A program made the translations under genes and the position numbers. Below the pieces are notes generated by a model, which worked only from the letters and a program-made list of their open reading frames with translations, searched no databases and was not told where the DNA came from. A DNA stretch of 64,000 nucleotides, from assembly GCA_000349905.1 (NCBI GenBank), contig KB722739.1, positions 431,593 through 495,592 of the forward strand, given 5' to 3'. Origin of the DNA: Volvariella volvacea V23. Lineage: Eukaryota > Basidiomycota > Agaricomycetes > Agaricales > Pluteaceae. Numbering within the stretch: the first letter of the stretch is position 1; each line of letters begins with the position of its first letter. Below, piece after piece: positions 49,386 to 60,497 of this stretch.

Positions 49386-50956
49386 ATGTCGTTTCTTACC
49401 CGCCTCTTTCGAAAGGTTCGTCGCCGTTGGACCCGTCGTCCCGCGCGTGCTGACATCCAGAGCAGAAGAGTGACGCCGAAGACTACGAGACCATCCTCGC
49501 GAATCTTGCAAAGAACATAACAGCGCGGCAGACACAGCTCTCCGAGATTCGCCTCAGGCAGCGTCGGGCCACTCTTCTGGTCACTTTATACACCATCGCG
49601 GCATGGGTCGCTTATGCCACTCTGTGGTATTTGGATCTTCTTCCACGATTCCTTGCGCAACACCGAAGAGCCAGATTTGAGAAAACGCTGAAGGGTTTCA
49701 TTGTGGTTGTAGGGCCAATCGTGTAAGTCATCACTTTCCAGCCCTTTCTTTCGTCAGCGCGAACTCGTAGTTAAGCAATTCTCGGACTTGGGGTGGTGCT
49801 TTATAGCATTCTTTTTGTGAGGCGGATCGTACAAATCTGGTATCAGCGAATCGGGGATGCGGAAGGTGCGTAGTATCTCTACTTCAAGGACACCATCTAA
49901 ACCAGCGTCGCGCTTATCTCCAGAAAAGACGCTGCGCAGTCTTCTCAAGGAACAGCGCGATAAAGTCGAGGAGATGAAGCAAAAAACAAACTACAATACC
50001 ACTCTTAAGATTCTCGAAAAGTATGGAGACGGTGCTGGGAACGGCGGGCTTACACCGACAACAACTCCTATACGCCTGCGACCAGCTGGCGATTTCCCTA
50101 TCCCTAATTCCAATGCAAACGCAAGGGTCACGCCTCCACCCGCAGGTGGCACTCCCCCTCAACGCCCGCAACAGCAACTTGCACCCTTAGCCGTCCCGAT
50201 GGCCAGAGCGAGATCCGGAGCCTCTCCGTTAATCCCTCGTGCGTGATCATGCCTTTCTTCGCCTCATGTCACTTGTCCCTGACAATTTAATGATTTACCT
50301 TTTGATTGACGCTATTCGTTTAATGCGTCATGTAGAAACACCACTTTCGCCTTTCCCTACCGCGCCACCACAAAAGAGGTGGTATGACAAACTCGCAGAT
50401 GCCGTTTTGGGAGACGATGATCAGGAGCCAAATCCCGCTATTTCGCGTTATGCGTTGATTTGTGAACGGTGTTTTGCTCACAATGGGTTGGTGAAGGAGA
50501 GCATGTGGGAGGATGCCCGTGAGTACTTCCACCTTCATAGTGGGTTGCTGAATACAAATGTCTTTGTTACCAGAATATGTTTGCCCGAAATGCGGACATT
50601 TCAACGCCTCAGCCAGGTCTAAGCGCGATGGTCGAGCATCAGCTTCAACCTCTCCAAACAGAGGCGGTGGAAACTCTGCTCGTTCGTCCGTCTCACCTAC
50701 TCCTTCCAACAGGGGCGCTTCTCCCTCCGCTCCCGCCAATGGTAATGGTAACGGTAGCGGAGTGGCCGTCCCCATAATCAGAACTCCACCCCGCCCCGCT
50801 ACTGGTGCATCAACAGCTGTTGCTGCCGCCGGTACTGGATCACCACAGTCGAGATCGACAACCGCATCGAGTCATAGGACGATGGTGGATTCGGATTCTG
50901 TGGTCAATGACTCGCCAGATGTGGATACTCCGGAGATTGAGGTTGATTCTCCTTGA
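49386..50956 (+). CDS. LNP1: Lunapark, ER three-way-junction protein
   Basis: Integral ER membrane protein that stabilises three-way junctions of tubular ER. Six exons (49386-49415, 49463-49722, 49807-49865, 49924-50238, 50336-50518, 50574-50956) sum to 1230 nt, 409 residues. MSFLTRLFRK starts the protein and is joined over a 47-nt intron to QKSDAEDYETILANLAKNI. Two membrane helices follow (TLLVTLYTIAAWVAYATLWYL; FIVVVGPIVILFVRRIV) with charged flanks, then a coiled coil (LLKEQRDKVEEMKQKTNY). The diagnostic zinc ribbon is CERCFAHNGL, then YVCPKCGHFNASAR, joined over the last intron. The C-terminal ~115 residues are Ser/Pro/Asn-rich and end acidic. In intron 2, the acceptor at 49805-49806 is required to keep frame; a nearer AG at ~49775 gives a stop. 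The gene appears intact. Confidence 0.93.
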
Positions 50957-52521
50957 GTTTTAGTTTGAGGAAGGACGAGGGGAGTGTGGAGTCGGGGTTT
51001 GTTGGGGACGAAGTTGGGGTTGGGGGAGCTAAGATCTGGAGTGCGATTTTGTCTGTTTTTCGAGAGGAGGGTGTCGGGTTGATTGTATATTGGAGAGTCG
51101 TTGTCACCGATGGGTGGTCATTTTCGGTTCGGCGAGGTTGGTGTGGTTTGTGGACTATCCCATGGCAAAAGGCATGTAGGTATGTCGATCCCAGGTGCCT
51201 CTTTCATTCCTTCGCAGTCTTCTCACATCCACCTTGAATAGTTAGCTATCTTGGTTGGTTGATCGATTAGATATGGCGGGTTTCGAAACCGCGAGCATCT
51301 CATCTGGACTTTGTTTCTGTCTACACATCACTCCACTCTATTCCATCCCACCTCGTCATCGCTACTTCACTTTACTTTACTTCATCTCGCTGTATGTCTC
51401 GTTCCGTCTTCGTCATCGTTTTGCACTTTCTTCTGTCCTTCTTCTGACCTCGTTCTCATTCTCGTTCTCGTTCCGAGTATGCGTATATTAGTACGTACAT
51501 AGTCTACTTTACACCTTCCACCTTACTCTTTCGGATTCCGCGATCTGCGATCTGTTGCATACATATCCATCTCCACATCCTTAGCCACGCCATCCATTTT
51601 CGTAACGCATCTTAGGTTTCCTCTCATTTGCAACTTGAATGCGCATGTGCAGTCAATCGATTTTGACTTTTTTGATTTGACCGCTGGTGCTTTTTTTGAA
51701 GTTTTTTTCGGTAGTATAGGGCGACGGTTGGGCTTGGTGGTTGCTTTTTCTCGTTTCCTCGCTTTCGTTCGTTTCGTTCGTTCACTCACACTCGCTCGTT
51801 TGAAAAAATGTACTTGGACAATGGTTCTATCGAGTATTCGCTGTGACTGGCGACCCAGATCGCGCGCAAAAGGCTTGCTGAGCCAGAGACCAGGTCACTT
51901 GCTCGATCACCCAGTTGCCCACTGCTCCCTTTTGCGTCTCTAGCCATAATCCCGCCAAGTCTGCCGGTGCCAAGTGCCAAGTCGTCGTACTCGCCCTCTC
52001 CTGTAACCGCACATGATTTGAATCTCTCACTCGCGCTTGGGTGGAATGGAGATTGCACCTAGAAGAGATGGAAGACCGCGGAGCACCGTGAGAGTCATAA
52101 AGATGGGCACCTCAGGCTGAGGTTGGCCGTGGACGGGTGGGCGATGCGGATGCGGATGCGGCGCAATCTTAAAGAGATTTAGCGTTGCAGAGCGTCGGGG
52201 ATGCGATGTCGATCCGTCCAGTAGGGACTGTAGAACTTGAGTGGAGTGGGTTTGGGAGTGGTTGTGCAAAACGTGATGTAGTACATACGTTGAGCATACA
52301 CGCGACAAAGGTAGAAAAGACGGAGTGCGGAGTGACGTTTGTATGTACGATAGTGAATACCTATGGCAAGCAAGCCCTTCTCACGTGCGTCTCGACCTGG
52401 AACCGACCATAAATGCGAGAGGAACAGACATGATGAATACGCTGGTACGACGAGAAATTTGAGATACGAATCAGCTTGGTGTTGAAAGTACCAAGACAGG
52501 GGACACACCAATAGGGCAAGG
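50957..52521. other. Convergent spacer between lunapark and membrane-protein copy 1
   Basis: The left part is the 3' flank of the lunapark gene, rich in pyrimidine simple sequence near 51340-51480. The right ~350 bases are the 3' flank of array copy 1 and closely match the 3' flank of copy 4 at 60330-60497. No gene recognised. Confidence 0.6.
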
Positions 52522-53913
52522 TTAGATGTGAGGAAGATATTCTGTCCACCTGACATTTTGGTATGCAGACTCGGGAAGGCAGCGAAGAGAGAAGAATGCG
52601 AGGAAGAGAAGGATGATGCGAGCGGCGAAATAGAGTGGAGGGCCAAGAAGCAAAGCTGGGGCGAGGAATGCAACACCAACGGTGCCTAAGATTTTAATGT
52701 GGAGTTTGCTGTATGCATAGTCAAAAGCATATGCGATTGCGAGGAAGAGGGGAACAATGACGAGGACAAGCGAAGACACTCTCCACAGCCAGAGCTCGGT
52801 GGTTGTCGAGAATTGGAAGTTCCAGCCAACGAGATGAATGCCGCCGAAAAGGACCCCAATCACTGATCCATAAACGACTGCGAGGTTGCGATCTCCTTCA
52901 CTCATCCATGCAGCGTAAAATGGGAGAACACTCGTTGGCCTGCTGTCATTGCCTTCTTCTTCTATCATATCTGCAAGAGGACTAAAGACAGCCGCAAATG
53001 GTGCAGCTATGATTGCCCATGGCCCCCATTCTTTCCAACTCTCGCTCATGCTCCCACGGATCCTCTCGTACCATGCTCCCTTGTCCTCCTCCACCTGTCC
53101 CTCATCACCTTCTGCCTGCGGACCATCAATCCGAGTCCCATTCTCGTCAAAGTAGATCGGGTATCCAACATTCAGGGGTTTGTCCCACCACAACCCATAT
53201 GTGGTCACATTCAAAGTTGCAAAAGCAAGGGTAACAAGCTCGATTTCGGTGAGGACGAGGCCTTGGAGGTGGCGAGCGATACACTGTGCGACAAACCAAG
53301 TGGTTTGGACAACGACAAGGGCCTTTGCGAGCAAGTCACCCTTTCCGTGATCCATGATCTCCTTCTCTGGGATATGTGGTATTTTGGCCCCGTTTATGTC
53401 CCCTTCTTTGCATAGTACCTTGTACGTCAAATTACTCTGACGTTGTACCAGTCCTCCCATTTGCACAAAAAACCCATGGGTTCTTGTCCACCCACGATCT
53501 TCCACAGATCAGCACCAGCATGCTACGACTATTAGTTTCCACTCACCTTTATTCTTCTCTGCGATTCTCCCTGCCATAATCCTCTGGCGAATAGCCCACA
53601 TGAGGATCATTTCAGGAGCAATCAATGCATATAACGACGTCCGAATCTTCATCCACGTCGCTTTTACCCACGAATCGCCTTGGTCTGGAATGTTGTGGTG
53701 GATAGAGATGTACGTACACAGCAGAATGACACTGATGCAACTATACAAGATATCAGATATCGTGCGGGTTCGAGTAGGATCACATCGGGAAGCTGTCATT
53801 GCAGCAGCGACGACACAAATGGGGCTTGGGATGGTGCTACCTGGGATGGTAGCGGGCACAGGCGAGGCATAAGAGTGCGCAAAGGCGGCGAGAAAGAGAC
53901 TTGCTAGCAACAT
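52522..53913 (-). CDS. Multi-pass membrane protein of unknown function, array copy 1
   Basis: Two exons (53913-53547, 53498-52522; 48-nt GT-AG intron) encode 447 residues. I recognise the family only as unnamed proteins expanded in Agaricomycetes; no function is known to me. An N-terminal signal-like helix (MLLASLFLAAFAHSYASPVP) is followed by CDPTRTRTISDILYSCISVI, a helix, the IHHNIPDQ block and a helix with LIAPEMILMWAIRQR. Exon 2 starts with DRGWTRTHGFFVQMGG, then HIPEKEI, a TTWFVAQCIARHLQGL helix, TEIELVTLAFATLNV, GLWWDKP, a loop, and helices AIIAAPFAAVF, YGSVIGVLFGGIHLVGW, SSLVLVIVPLFLAIA and YFAARIILLFLAFFSLR. It ends in WTEYLPHI. No enzyme motif is visible. Reading frame is intact. This copy and copy 4 are the only undamaged members here. 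Confidence 0.85.
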
Positions 53914-53949
53914 AGGTGCGTGCTGGATTCCTTCGCATTCACTCTATTA

Positions 53950-53956
53950 CCTTATA
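53950..53956 (-). promoter_or_regulatory. TATAAGG box of array copy 1
   Basis: TATAAGG on the minus strand with its near end 37 nt before the ATG. The same box sits at the same distance before copies 2 and 4, which argues that it is functional. Confidence 0.65.
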
Positions 53957-54645
53957 CCCTTCATTCTTCCAACCATAATCCCACATGCACCGATTTGGCG
54001 TCTGATTATGTGCCAAAATTGTGTCATCTGACATATCAATTGAACCGCAGGCGACCAAATGCATCACAAGAAGGCTGCTGTGGCATGACACAATGCTGTA
54101 ATGGCAATTTCTCACATTTTCATTCGTGCTGTTCAACGAAATCTATCCCAATTCAAATAGAGCGTCAATCACACTTCTACTCAAGCATGAGGATTGCCTT
54201 GATGCAGACTGTTGGTCAGAAGGATGGCTACTCTTGCCAAGTGCATGTCACGTTAATCTCGGTTGCTGTTCAGTATGAACGCACATATAGCTAGCTCAGA
54301 CTGAGGCCTTTCTCATTTGCAAATACCTCTCCATTCCGCATACGATATGCATCAACAACCGCTCGATCATCATCAACCTTGTTGTACCGCAGTACACAAA
54401 CGCTTGCACGAGAACCAAAATGATGTCGAAATCAGCTCCCTGCTCTTCAAGTAGTGTAGTTTACATGCATTTGTATGTACAACATTGAATATTGATGGCG
54501 AGTAAGCCCCTTCTCACGTGCACCTCGACCAGAAATCCACCCATGGATGTGAGAGGAACAGACGTGGTGAATACACTGATACGCTGAGGAATCTAATATG
54601 CGAATTAGCTTGACGATGAAAGGATCAGGGCAAGAGACATACCGG
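53957..54645. other. Spacer between array copies 1 and 2, part of the duplicated unit
   Basis: Contains the upstream flank of copy 1 (54071-54290), repeated at 56151-56375. A second segment (~54320-54465) is repeated at ~56850-57195 in interrupted form. The 3' flank of copy 2 follows. No gene. Confidence 0.7.
54071..54290. repeat. Duplicated 5' flank of array copy 1
   Basis: About 220 bp matching 56151-56375 along its whole length by eye, including an identical CTGTTGGTCAGAAGGATGGC block. It shows that copies 1 and 2 were duplicated together with their flanks. Confidence 0.85.
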
Positions 54646-56048
54646 CTAGATATGAGGAAGATATTCTGTCCACCTGACATTCAGATATGCAGACTCGGGA
54701 AGGCAACGAAGGGAAAAGAATGCGAGGAAGAGAAGGATGATGCGAGCAGCGAAATAGAATGGAGGGCTAAGAATGAAGGTTGGGAGGATGAATGCAACAC
54801 CAATGAGATTTAAATTTTTGTCGTCCAGTTTGTTGCTTACGAAGCCGGGAGTAAACCCGATCAGGAGGAGGAGAGGAATGATGACAAGAACACGCGAAGA
54901 TGCTCTCCAGAGCCAGAGCTCGGTGATTGTAGAGAATTGAAAGTTCCAGCCAATGAGGTGAATTCCGCCGAACAGAATCCCGATCACCGATCCATAAATG
55001 CCTGCGAGATTCCGATCTTTTCGAGCCATCGATGCCGCGTAAAATGGGTGAACACTCGTTTGCCTGTTATCTCTGCCTTCTTCTACCATCATACGCCCCA
55101 TAGGACGAAAGAAAGCAGAAAACGGTGCGGCTATGATTGCCCATAACCCCCATCTTTGGAAATTAATTCTCCCCCCCCTCTCATGCTCCACCACGTCCTC
55201 TTGTACCATGCTCCCTTGTCCTCCTTCACTTGTCCTTCATCACCTTCTGCTTGTGGGCCATCAGTCCGAATCCCATTCTCGTCAAAGTAGATCAGATATC
55301 CAATATTCAATGGCTTATCCCACCACAATCCATAGGTGATTACGTTCAGAGTTGCAAACGCAAGGGTAACGAGCTCGATTTCGGTGATGACGAGACCTTG
55401 GGTGTGGCGGGCAATGCATTGAATGACAAACCAAGTGGTTTTAACAACAACAAGAGCCTTGGCAAGCAAGTCGCCCTTTCCGCGATCCTGGATCTCCTTC
55501 TCTGGTATATGTGGTATCTTGGCCTCGTTTACGTCCTCTTCCTTACATAGAACCTTGTATGTTGAATCACTCTGGCGCTGTACCAATCCCCCCATTTGAA
55601 CAAAGAACCCATGGGTTCTTGTCCACCCACGGTCTTCCATAGGTTAACGGTAGCATGTAACAGCTATTAGTCGCCACTTACATTTATTCTTTTCTGCAAT
55701 TTGTCCGGCCATAATCCTTTGCCGAATAGCCCACATTATGACTGCTTCTGGGGCAACTAATGCATATAGTGTCGTCCGAATCTTTAGCCACATCACTTTT
55801 GTCCGTGAATCGCCTTGATCTGGAATGTTGTGGTGTATGGAGATATACGTGCATAGCAGAATGACGCCAATGCAGCTGTACAGAATATTGAAGATGGTTC
55901 GAGTTTGAGTTGGATCGCATCGGGAAGCGGTCATCGCAGCAGCGACGACACAGACAGGACTCGGGATAGTGCTACCTGGGATCGTGTCAGGCACTGGTGA
56001 GGCATAAGAGCGCGCAAAAGCAGCGAGGAAAAGACTGGCTAAGAGCAT
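54646..56048 (-). pseudogene. Array copy 2, one frameshift in a C8/G8 run
   Basis: Same family and gene structure as copy 1: exon 1 is 56048-55682 (MLLASLFLAAFARSYASPVP, CDPTQTRTIFNILYS), exon 2 starts at 55633 (RGWTRTHGFFVQMGG). The frame runs normally to GAWYKRTWWSMR, then shifts at eight consecutive C on the + strand (55172-55179) and would stop about 15 codons later. After the shift the other frame continues with NFQRWGLWAIIAAPFSAFF, IYGSVIGILFGGIHLIGW and ends WTEYLPHI. Everything else is preserved, so either this is a very young pseudogene or the run is one base short through an assembly error. Adding one G (sense strand) restores phase. Confidence 0.8.
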
Positions 56049-56084
56049 GAGTGCGTGTGGACTCAGTTCGCCTTTATCCCGTTC

Positions 56085-56091
56085 CCTTATA
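56085..56091 (-). promoter_or_regulatory. TATAAGG box of array copy 2
   Basis: TATAAGG on the minus strand, near end 37 nt before the ATG of copy 2, as in copies 1 and 4. Confidence 0.65.
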
Positions 56092-56150
56092 TCATTCACT
56101 CGTCCACGTTCATCGATTTGGCGTTTGATCTAGCGTTAAGATATTGCATC

Positions 56151-56375
56151 GAGGCTGCTGTGACATAACACAATGCTTTGATGACAACTTCGGTCCATTG
56201 CGTCCTCATCCATGCTGTTCGGCAATATCTACCCCAGTTCAAATCGAGTGTCAATCACTTCTCTGCTCAAGCATGAGGGCTGTCTCGATGCAAACTGTTG
56301 GTCAGAAGGATGGCTACTCTCGCCAAGTGCATGTCACATCAATCTCGGCTGCCATTCAGCCTGAACGCACATATA
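56151..56375. repeat. Duplicated 5' flank of array copy 2
   Basis: Partner of 54071-54290. The match ends where the inverted-repeat element begins. Confidence 0.85.
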
Positions 56376-56384
56376 CTATCGCTT

Positions 56385-56811
56385 CGGACAGACCACTGCT
56401 TCGGACAGGTTGAGGTACTGGGGGATTCGCCGCTTCAACTTCCCTGATTCTTTCAACAGTCCAGTCCCGGTAGTGAATTAGAGCATATCTGGCGTTGTTT
56501 GAGGGTGAAATTTGTCGTTATGGAGAAACCTTATCACATACAATTACACTTTGCCGACACAGCCGCAAGCGGAATTCAAATATAACCTGGCTGAGTCAGC
56601 CACTCTGTCCAGTTCTCTAATCTCTTTCCAAAAACCACTTCCTATTTTAAAAGTTCTAGACAACTAATCTGTAATTTCACCTACAACAGCTTTAGAAAAA
56701 CTGTTAGAACAGTTTCGGCGTTCTCGAAGGTTCATGGTGACCGAGTAATTCAAGCGGAGATTGAACATTGCCGTGTGACGACTACGACTGTCCGATCAAG
56801 TGGTCTGTCCG
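56385..56811. mobile_element. Non-autonomous TIR element (MITE-like), ~427 bp
   Basis: The left end reads CGGACAGACCACT, four bases, CGGACAG. The right end, reverse-complemented, reads CGGACAGACCACT, four bases, CGGACAG. So the terminal inverted repeats are about 24 bp with only the 4-base spacer differing. No open frame inside could be a transposase. The sister unit upstream of copy 1 lacks this block and continues directly from GCACATATAG into the next homologous segment, so it is an insertion in this copy. A target-site duplication is not clear. Confidence 0.75.
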
Positions 56812-56881
56812 TAGTTGGCTCAAACTGAGGCATTGTGTTTTGTGTTTCTCATTTGCAAATCTCTCTCCATTTTGCATACGA

Positions 56882-57072
56882 CGCGTCATGGAACCACTTC
56901 GTGCATAATATTTAATCTTGTGGGTTTATATTGCATATTTTGAACTTAATGGGATATACTTATCCCAATTTAGGTTAATTTGCATGAAATATACCCCTTC
57001 ATGTTCAATGAGTTCAAATTGTATATTAGACATAACATAAGACCAATTATTAGGAAATTTGTGGTTCAACGA
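56882..57072. mobile_element. AT-rich ~190-bp insertion, possible MITE
   Basis: Interrupts a segment that is continuous at ~54345 in the sister unit. It is flanked by ACGA on both sides, and near its ends carries GAACCAC and its inverted copy GTGGTTC. Internally it has a hairpin TGGGATA-TACT-TATCCCA. Terminal repeats are short, so a transposon origin is only likely. Confidence 0.45.
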
Positions 57073-57296
57073 AGCACATACATCAACAACCGCTCAATCA
57101 TCACCAACCTTGTTATCCCGCAGTACGCAAACACTTGCACGAGAACCAAAATGATGTTGAAATCAGCTCCCTGTTTTTTGAAGTACTGTGGTTTACGTGC
57201 TTCCGTGATTCATATCTACCTCAATGACCAGGATTAATATCTAAACCACGTACCCCCACCTTCAGTCATGTTATGCTGCTATGGACGGTATTTTGT

Positions 57297-57312
57297 AAAA
57301 AAAAAAAAAAAA
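57297..57312 (+). repeat. A16 run
   Basis: Sixteen consecutive A. It could be a retroposon tail or simple slippage; no element body recognised beside it. Confidence 0.8.
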
Positions 57313-58638
57313 CAGTTGCACGTAATCTGTATTCCGTGTCAACCTTGATGGCCACATGTAAGTTATGTGGAATTGCCACAGCCGGAGTTAAAGCTCGGTA
57401 ACTAGGTTCGAAGGCACCGCAACTTGTTCAAAATCCACCACATCTTAATGCAAATACACAGAAAGTTGAGATGAATGCAGAAAAAGTCGGTATGAGTTCA
57501 CGGAAAGCATTGATGGGGGTTCTTGTAAGAGCTTTCAAGGTTTTTGTAGACAAATAAGATGTTTCAGAAGTCTAGTTGAGGTTTCTGCTGAATGCTGACA
57601 AGGTCTCTGTGAATTTGGCTGGGTCTCTGCAAATCCGGTGTAGGGTACAGTTCTTCCTTAGCAAGTTCAAGTGCAATAGAAGGAGTTTCTGAGAACAAAT
57701 CAAGGGTTTTGGTAAGTACAAGTAGTGTGTCAAAGTTGTAGTGAAAACCTGAATTTCTGGTCAAAGTTTCTGCAGAAACGTCTATTTTCACCAAAGTTGC
57801 AGTGAATAGAATTTTTTTACAAAATGCTTGCCATATGCTGCACAGCGCCACTCTTGCGATCGGCTCAACTCTAAAGTTGTCACGCCAAAAAATACAAAGA
57901 CCAAAATCCAGTGGCGGTCAGATGAAATTCACGCCAATCTTGTCTTGGGCACAGAGCGGCATTGTTCGAAATGGCATCATTCTGATATCTTGTGCAACAC
58001 ACTGATTGTCTGTACAGAATTCTGTCCAAAGTCATCTCCTCGGATCGTACTTAACCTGTTGTCTGCTCTTAGACGGTAAACCCCTGAGTCTTCATCACAG
58101 CCCCACTTCAGAGAGATTGCCAGCTCCTTTGCTGTCTGGAGTCGGCTTTGTCGACTATGGAGCATGAAAGGGCAAGCTGAATGGTACATTGCACCCAGCC
58201 ATATTCTCTTTTGTCTATTCCTGGTGGTGTCGGCTGAAAAACCTATATCGTACTATATTGTATGTTGGTCGAGTTTGAGGGTGATGGTAGAGAAAAATAT
58301 GCTATGTCATGGATAGCTGGTGCAGTAGCGTGTGAGAGCAGCAACGCCGAACACAGAGCTTCCACTGGTAAATGAGGCTGATATGAGCAAATCATGTGAC
58401 CACTGAATTAAATCCACAACCTATAGCTAAGGTGGAGTCGACTTACCGCGAAGAGGGTGCAGCACACCAAGCTTGACTTTTGCATCAAACTTTGTTGAGC
58501 ATGATGTGCGAATTGAGGTACTGAATTGACGAAGCGATGCAGGGAATCCATGATGGGAAAGGGAGTTGACGCTGGGAAGGATGTTAAAAGGACGCAAAGG
58601 GGAGCTGGGGAGGCTATACGATCCAAACCGATACCTCA

Positions 58639-59902
58639 ATGCTCCTTGCTGGCCTTTTTGTTGTTGCATTTTCACACTCCCTCACATCGCCTATATCTGC
58701 CCATGTCCCGGATAGCTCCACTCCAGATTCTCTATGTGCAGCGATCGTGACTTGCGACTGCGATCCTACTGGCACCCGAACTGTCTTTGACATCACATAC
58801 AGCTGCATAGGTGTCATAGTGCTATCCACGTACCTTGCCATTCATCACAATATCCCGGATCAAAACGACTCGCAGGCGCAAGTGGAGTGGGTGAAGATTA
58901 AAACAACGTTGTTCGCTCTGATAACTCCAGAAATTGTGATTATATGGGCCATTCGAGAGAGGGTGGCAAAGGACATCTTTAGGAAGAATCAACGTGAGTG
59001 GGCTCCCGAGTTGGTCACTATTTTTTGTCGGTTTGCTAACCAACAACAATGAAAGACCGTAAATGGACCAGGACACACGAGTTTTTCGTCCAAATGGGCG
59101 GGTTGATGCAGTACGTAGACAACGGCGTGGGCGGCACCTACCGCATACTCTGCGCCTCCTCTGAACTGGATGGACTGGAAAAACGTCAAAATGCCACGCA
59201 TCCCATAGAAAGAAATCAAAGACCGAGGAAAGGAGGACATACTCGCCAAAGTCGTCGTCATCGTCCCGACCACATGGTTCGCCACCCAATGCATCGCTCG
59301 CCATGTCCAGGGTGCCGATAGCTGCGATGGCCCTGGAGATGCTCTGGATTGAAACAGGTCGGGAGTTCTGGTTTTGTGGAGGTGGTGAAGAATACAGCAC
59401 GGACCGCGCTCACCGCACCCGTGATGGGACTCGTCGCTTTCGTCTGCGCATTAATCGATATGGACCAAGAAGATGTGAAGAATAGGGAGACGAGTGTCCA
59501 CTCGTTCTAAGCTGTGGAAATGGATGGGGCAGAGCAAGAACTCGCGTGCTTGTATGGTTCGATCACGAGCGTGATTTTTGGCGGGGTTCACCTGCTTGGC
59601 TGGAACGTCCACGGTATGAACGACGCAGAACGTTGGCTTTGGAGAATTTCGTCCATCGTTCTCGTCGTCCCAGCACCACTCGTCGCAGTTTCCTGGACTT
59701 GTTTTACTATGGAAGAGAGAACAAACGATCCAAAATCTATACGTGCGTTGGGTTCATATTTTTCTTCTTGTCAGCTGGCTTTGGCGCTCTGGTATACTTT
59801 GTCGGTCGTGTAATCATTCTCCTTGCGTCCTTTGCTCTTCGTGATTTACCCAGCTCTGCATATGAAAACGTGAGGTGGACAGAGTTCATAGTTCATATTT
59901 AG
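58639..59902 (+). pseudogene. Array copy 3, inverted and decayed
   Basis: Same family on the opposite strand. Exon 1 (58639-58993) is intact: MLLAGLFVVAFSHS, CDPTGTRTVFDITYSCIGVI, IHHNIPDQNDS, WAIRERV. The intron ends at AG before the exon encoding RKWTRTHEFFVQMGGLM. A one-base frameshift near 59165 follows. The frame encoding DWKNVKMPRIP then has TAG (59206-59208) where relatives have Glu of HIPEKEI. After the TTWFATQCIARHVQG block a stretch corresponding to the next helix and loop is missing. Further on, a TAA (59508-59510) stands where relatives have Tyr of VHPFYA. A second frameshift lies between 59670 and 59745 before FGALVYFVGRVIILLASF and WTEFIVHI. Several independent lesions make it a true pseudogene and the most diverged copy. 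Confidence 0.88.
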
Positions 59903-60497
59903 CGTGGGTTCATCTGGAGATTGTGAGTAGGTGCAGTTGAAGGATAAGGATGGGTAGAGGGTATGGAAAAGAACGCGAAAGGCGGGAGGTGGTTCATTGG
60001 ACGGTATACGAGAATATTCGATCCATCTCGGGCATGTAGGACTATGCGTGGAATCAATCTTCTACTGTTTTTCAGCCCTGACGCCCCTAATCAGGTCACT
60101 TGCAATGAACACGGTTCAATCTCCAGATGAACGAGGGTACCTGCTACATATCGATCCCGCACCCACGCTTGGCGAGATGTAGATTGTCTCGAAAAACAGA
60201 TATAAAGATGGGGGCGGGTTGACATGAATGGATAGTGACACCAGCACAACGCAATATCATCACAGGTGCCCAGTAGGGATTGTAGACTCCGAGTCCGAAA
60301 CAATCAAGGTGTGCGGTAGTATGTGTGTGTACGATAGTGAATAAATATGGCAAGCAAGCTCTTCGCACGTGCGTCTCGACATGAAACCGACCATAAATGC
60401 GAGAGGAACAGACGTGGTGAATACGGCGAGAAATCTGAGATACGAATCAGCTCGATGTTGAAAGGGAAAAAGAAAGGGACACACCAATAGAGCAAGG
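59903..60497. other. Spacer between inverted copy 3 and copy 4
   Basis: Non-coding. Contains a 16-bp perfect inverted repeat pair (59908-59923 and 60117-60132) and, from about 60330, the 3' flank of copy 4, which closely matches the 3' flank of copy 1. Confidence 0.65.
59908..60132. repeat. 16-bp inverted repeat pair, 193-bp spacer
   Basis: GTTCATCTGGAGATTG at 59908-59923 and its exact reverse complement at 60117-60132. The spacer has no coding potential. It could be the ends of a small element or an inversion scar beside copy 3. Confidence 0.6.

Larger units (their letters stand above)
56092..58638. other. Spacer between array copies 2 and 3 with transposon-like insertions
   Basis: Holds the duplicated 5' flank of copy 2 (56151-56375), a short inverted-repeat element (56385-56811), an AT-rich insertion (about 56882-57072), the interrupted second repeat segment, a 16-base A run (57297-57312), and ~1.1 kb of unknown sequence. 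Small open frames on the minus strand at 57564-57851 and 57977-58189 show no family match. Confidence 0.6.

Noticed and set aside
57564..58189. Minus-strand open frames near the A16 run, considered as retrotransposon remains
   Set aside because: No reverse transcriptase, integrase or gag motif and no long terminal repeats were seen.
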